Shown: one piece after another, positions 60,000 to 64,000 of the stretch
Numbering within the stretch: position 1 is the first letter of the stretch
How the letters are laid out: the number at the start of each line of letters is the position of its first letter
Origin: Strix aluco
Taxonomy: Eukaryota; Chordata; Aves; Strigiformes; Strigidae
DNA length: 64,000 nt
Direction: 5' to 3'
NCBI RefSeq assembly: GCF_031877795.1
Contig: NC_133971.1
Coordinates: 90,102,704 to 90,166,703, forward strand
Notes under the pieces: model-generated
What the model saw: only the letters and a program-made list of their open reading frames with translations
Databases searched by the model: none
What the model was told of the DNA's origin: nothing
Program-made: the position numbers and the translations under genes

Positions 60000-62630
60000 A
60001 ATAAAGAATCTCTGTTCTGTAGATGCTAAAGATGGACAATAATATTAGTGGTGATTAAGGTCTGAAATTTTCTAACAATTATCCATATTTAGAAAGACTA
60101 TTTGAAAAAAAAAAAAAAAAAAAAAAAAAGACATGAGAGTATTTTGACCTATTTCAAATAGAATTTCCACTCATATTAAAAACTGATGAAATTAAATAGA
60201 CAGAAAAGAAAATGGAAAGATTAGAAGAAAGTGTTAAAACTCTAAAGATATGCTGAATGTGTCCGCCCAAAGAGCAAAAGCAATTAATTCCCTATTACAT
60301 GTGCCTTAAAGGATTATACATTCATAAACTGACAACTCGGAAAGGACTATCCCATCAAGATGCCAAACCAATCAACTATGACAGAAGCTCATATCTAAAT
60401 CCCCCCTTATCCAAAAAGAGGTATGTCACTCCACTGGTGGAACTGTACAAGGGGAGCTTATAAACCTTTCTGATTCCAGCCAGCAAAAAACTCTACTCCC
60501 ATCTTTCCAATGTAATGATGTCTTCAGCTCAATATTTTCTCATCTCACACATTTCCTCTGATTTTCCAACATTTCTTAAAAACAAAAAGCAAGGAGATGA
60601 AGAAGGCTTGACAAAGCACCAGGAAGGAGCTACTTTCTTGTCTGATGTTGCTTCTAGGACAAGATCAAGGCCAGTTTTGCCCTGCAGTCACAGCTCTGCG
60701 TGATTCATGTCATCGTGCCTAAACTAGCTTGGATCCTTCCAGGGATACAGCTGTGGCAACACTAAATTAAACATGGATCACTAAAGACTTGTGAGACACT
60801 GAAATAAGACCAGGTCAAACTGTACACACTCCAGGTGTGAGTAAGCTGCTTCTGTAGAGGTAACCTGGAGATACACGTGTATACATGACGTGTAACCATA
60901 GTCATATGCCAAGCCACCAACTTCATGGATATTAAGAAACTTAGCAAATGCTGTTGGTGAAGTATATTTGAACCTTTTTTTCTGTTTTTTTTTTTACTTT
61001 CCTGTGTGATGCAATAAATGGAATACTGTATTTTAATTTATTTTCAGTGTTTCCAATTAGATTTCAAATGATTTCAAGTATGGCAGCTAAAAAGAAAACA
61101 AGCTCATTTGAGTTAATGCTGACAAATAATGGAATTTAATTGTGATTTAAGATTCCTAATGTTCATTGATTACTTCGTTCAAAACAGTCCTTGAATAACC
61201 TCCTTTAAATTACAGAGTTTAAATACTTTCTTTAGTTTTCTAGGACTGCAGTTAGGTCACTGAGCTCCATTAATTTCTAATTGTTTAGGTTTTTCTTTAC
61301 TCTTTCATAAGACTCTTGGTCATTTATAAATTATCTTGGTTACACATAATACATTGAAACCTCACTGATTTGAGGAGCAACATACACAGCAACAGCCTAC
61401 ATAAGAACATCTGCAGGCGTTCACACAGTGTCAAACTTCCTGAAACAGCTTGGCAGAGAGGGTGGCCAAAGAGGCCAAAAAATCTTGTTTGTGCAGGAAA
61501 GTGAACTCAGGTTAAGGTAAAACGTGAGGTTGAAGGTCAATGGCTACTTCTAAGTAGCTCCCTGTCTTCTGAAATAAATGGGTCTGTTGCGTTTTATTTC
61601 CTTTCAAAGTGAGGTTCATTAAGGAAAAAAAACTCAACATGTGTACATAGAGAGAAACCCTTGCAAAGTGAAAACTCTGTTACTTGCTTGTTCTCTGTTG
61701 TATTTGGCTTTTTATTACTTTTCTTCAATTAAAAATGAAATTCTCTTTGTAAATTCCAGTAATTCTGCATTCACTCCTTGTAGCTTTCCCAAGATATATC
61801 AAAGGACCCCATCTACCTCATACAGGGATAATCATGTCTGAATTGGCTTTGGAGAAACAGGTTCAGACCCTACCATCTTTTGTTACTTTAAACTCTTTGC
61901 TTTACAAATCCTGAAGACAAGATTACTTGGCGTTCCACAGCTATCTCCTACTGCATTGCTAAAATGAAATGTTTCAATATTCTTGAAATGAAACATTCTG
62001 ACATTATCAAAATGCAAGGAGAAGATTGAAATGATTCATTTGGACTTACTCCCATAAAAATGTCACTGAAATCAGCACATTTTCACAACATGTTTTGATT
62101 TGGGAAAAGCTGTATTTTTTTTCCCCCCCTGGAAAATGATTTCATTAAAAACAAATGGCCAGCTCTAATTACAACTCACTGAGCCTTTGCTCCAAAAGTC
62201 AAAGCCATTAAAACAGCACTTAGTCTGTGTGTACTGAGACAGATACTGCCTTACAGGTTGCTATGAAAAACATCTTTCTCCCCTGCAGAAAAGCTGGTGT
62301 TTGATGTCCCTGGGACCGCAAGCTACAGTCATGTCTTGCCTTTAAGTGGTGTCCACAATTTGTAAAAAAGAATTTTCAATAATTTAATAAACAAGTCAAA
62401 GGCAAAAGGCGAAGGGCACATCCCAACCATCTGAAGAAAATTATTGACTTCTGAGTTTAGTTCTGGAAATGGAAAGCAGGAGTTATAAAGCTTTGTCTGC
62501 ACAGCACCAGAGTCTGAGCAGAGATCTGAGACAGGACCAGTCAAGCCAGAGTCTTCTAAATCAGAGTCAATACAGCCATGCAAGAGCTGTCCTCTGTCCA
62601 AACTGATTAGGCTGCTGAAAAGCTGGATTT
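60000..62630. other. AT-rich unique DNA, no gene
   Basis: No gene seen. A poly(A) run lies at 60,105-60,129 and T-runs near 60,976-60,997 and 62,115-62,122. Short frames lack domains. Confidence 0.55.
60105..60129. repeat. Poly(A)25 tract
   Basis: Twenty-five uninterrupted A residues, with no recognised SINE or retrocopy upstream. Confidence 0.9.
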
Positions 62631-62634
62631 TGTG

Positions 62635-63000
62635 ACTTTGTCCATGCTATTAAATTCAACGTGGCTTAGTCCACAGTTTGAGAATGAGGCCAGCTGGCAT
62701 TCAACACCTCACGTCAGTATTGAACCCTCCAGCCCCTGCAGCCGAGTGGCTGCACCTTGACTGCCTCTGGGGAGTGTCCCCAGCCCCACACTAATGCCTA
62801 AAATGTGTACGGGCACCATTTGTGGGAGTGACTGTTTGCTCAAGATGAAAACGTGCCATCAATTTATCAGCATAGATAGTAAAGCTGTGGTGCCCAACAC
62901 TGTTTGATTTAGTAATATATATATGACCAATTAATCTGCCCGTGTGGCTAACTGAAGGGCTCATATCTCTTAATGAGTGAATGTGCCAGCCCTGCCAGGG
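62635..63000. other. Candidate conserved noncoding block
   Basis: Repeat-free, with the densest part at about 62,790-62,975. It contains CATCAATTTATCAGCATAG, TTTGATTTAGTAATATATAT, GACCAATTAATCTGCCCG and TATCTCTTAATGAGTG. These include GATA-, homeodomain- and CCAAT-like words in an ordered, non-simple sequence. No convincing open frame. The texture is that of a vertebrate developmental enhancer, which is an inference. Confidence 0.35.
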
Positions 63001-63004
63001 TCGT

Positions 63005-64000
63005 GGGACACGTGACCTCGTCACAGTGCCCGCAGCCCAGGAGAGACCTACCCGGTGACGATCTGAGCCCTGGTCTCATTACAGGGCTTCAACATGAGAC
63101 CTTGTTCAGAGCAGGGTCAGCTCTGCTGTCCTGCTTCAGCTTCAGGGGCAGATGCTGACACACATCCCTCACTCAGCCTGGGCTGGAAGGGTTTTATATT
63201 GCTTTTAAATTAGTTTGTCACCATAGTCACGGGTCTGTTATTTTGGTTTTGGCCCTTCAGAGAACTTCCTTTCCTTGGCAAGCTTTCACTGTGTCCTTCA
63301 TCAACAGAGACCATGAGGATGAACCCAAAACTGGAACAGGACCCTCAAGGGAAACAGCATCCACTTCATCTCTCCTCCTCATCACTGCGAGTTGCTGTCA
63401 GTGCACATCCTGCCTCTAGAAAACCAATTTAAACCTCCCTACTTTGGGGCCATCTCTGTCTGTGAGTCAGAGTTGGGCAGGAGAACTGCAGCCGGGGAGC
63501 AGGTTAGACTTTAACTGGTCTCTGGTTGGCTTATGCCTTCTTTCTCCTTCCCTGCATCCTTCCCAACGTGGCAGGTGAAACATGAGGCAAGCAGACACCA
63601 GTCACCTACACAAGCTCCAGGGACACGCACTTGTAAATCAGTAATATTGTCTCACCAAGGAAAGCTTTGAATAAGGCCCTAATTGTAGCATTTCTGTAGA
63701 AGAATAACTAAGTGAGTAGCTGGGATGGCACATAAGGAGGGGGTGATGAACATCAGGAAGTGCCTCTGGACAGGTGGGGAGAGGAGCAGGGCTGGGTGGG
63801 TGAAAGTGAAAGAGCTGGAAAAGCAGTTGATCAAAGGAACATTTGTATGACATTAAGGAAAACTCTGTGAGAGATTAAAACCCGCAAAGGATTGAAGATG
63901 AGTAAAGTGCTCCAGACACTCAGCAACGCTCCAGTTCAGTGTCTGGAGTCTTTGACAGAAGATGTGAATCATCAGCCCCCACACACACCTTTTTTTTTTT
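63005..64000. other. Unique noncoding DNA to window end
   Basis: No gene or repeat family recognised. The window ends in a short (CA)n run followed by a T-run that is cut by the window edge. Confidence 0.55.

Noticed and set aside
1..64000. tRNA, rRNA, U6-type RNA, known microRNAs and CRISPR arrays
   Set aside because: I looked by eye for tRNA B-box words, U6 and 5S starts, common microRNA mature sequences and regularly spaced direct repeats. None was found. A covariance-model search would be decisive.

Overview
This window reads as nuclear DNA from a bird, and I see no protein-coding gene that I can support. The bird assignment rests on three things. A CR1 LINE 3' end at 4613-4740 carries the ATTCTATG-like octamer tail typical of birds and reptiles. 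A 601-bp solo LTR at 43397-43997 belongs to an ERVL-like family that I know as very common in neoavian and passerine genomes. There is also a background of old amniote MIR-type SINEs and eroded antisense CR1 copies. The species cannot be named from this sequence.

Layout. Positions 1-12,000 are AT-rich unique DNA with MIR-like fragments, the CR1 3' end and a long (AAAAG)n microsatellite at 5271-5505. Positions 12,000-23,000 hold an eroded antisense CR1 and several MIR-type fragments, followed by a possible conserved noncoding block at 23,060-23,340. Positions 28,900-33,300 are the most GC- and CpG-rich part and end in a perfect match to the 14-bp CTCF core motif at 33219-33232. Two homeodomain-rich blocks (31,381-31,640 and 33,285-33,560) lie within or beside this segment. 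Positions 37,000-47,000 form a repeat-rich stretch: MIR-type, antisense CR1, the solo LTR with an exact 5-bp target duplication, an old CR1 3'-UTR fragment and a cluster of three MIRs. It also contains a minus-strand broken reading frame at 41317-41897. Positions 49,000-64,000 contain further candidate regulatory blocks, a G-run, an A12G14 homopurine tract, another MIR-type fragment and long AT-rich unique stretches.

The picture is a gene desert or the inside of a very large intron, with scattered candidate regulatory blocks. Almost every open frame over 60 codons looks like chance or comes from simple repeats. No tRNA, rRNA or known microRNA sequence was recognised, and there is no CRISPR array or operon-like arrangement. 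I found no convincing undescribed system. The best leads are the CTCF site with its CpG-rich neighbourhood, the broken reading frame at 41.3-41.9 kb, and the candidate conserved noncoding blocks. All repeat assignments come from memory of family consensus sequences, not from a search.
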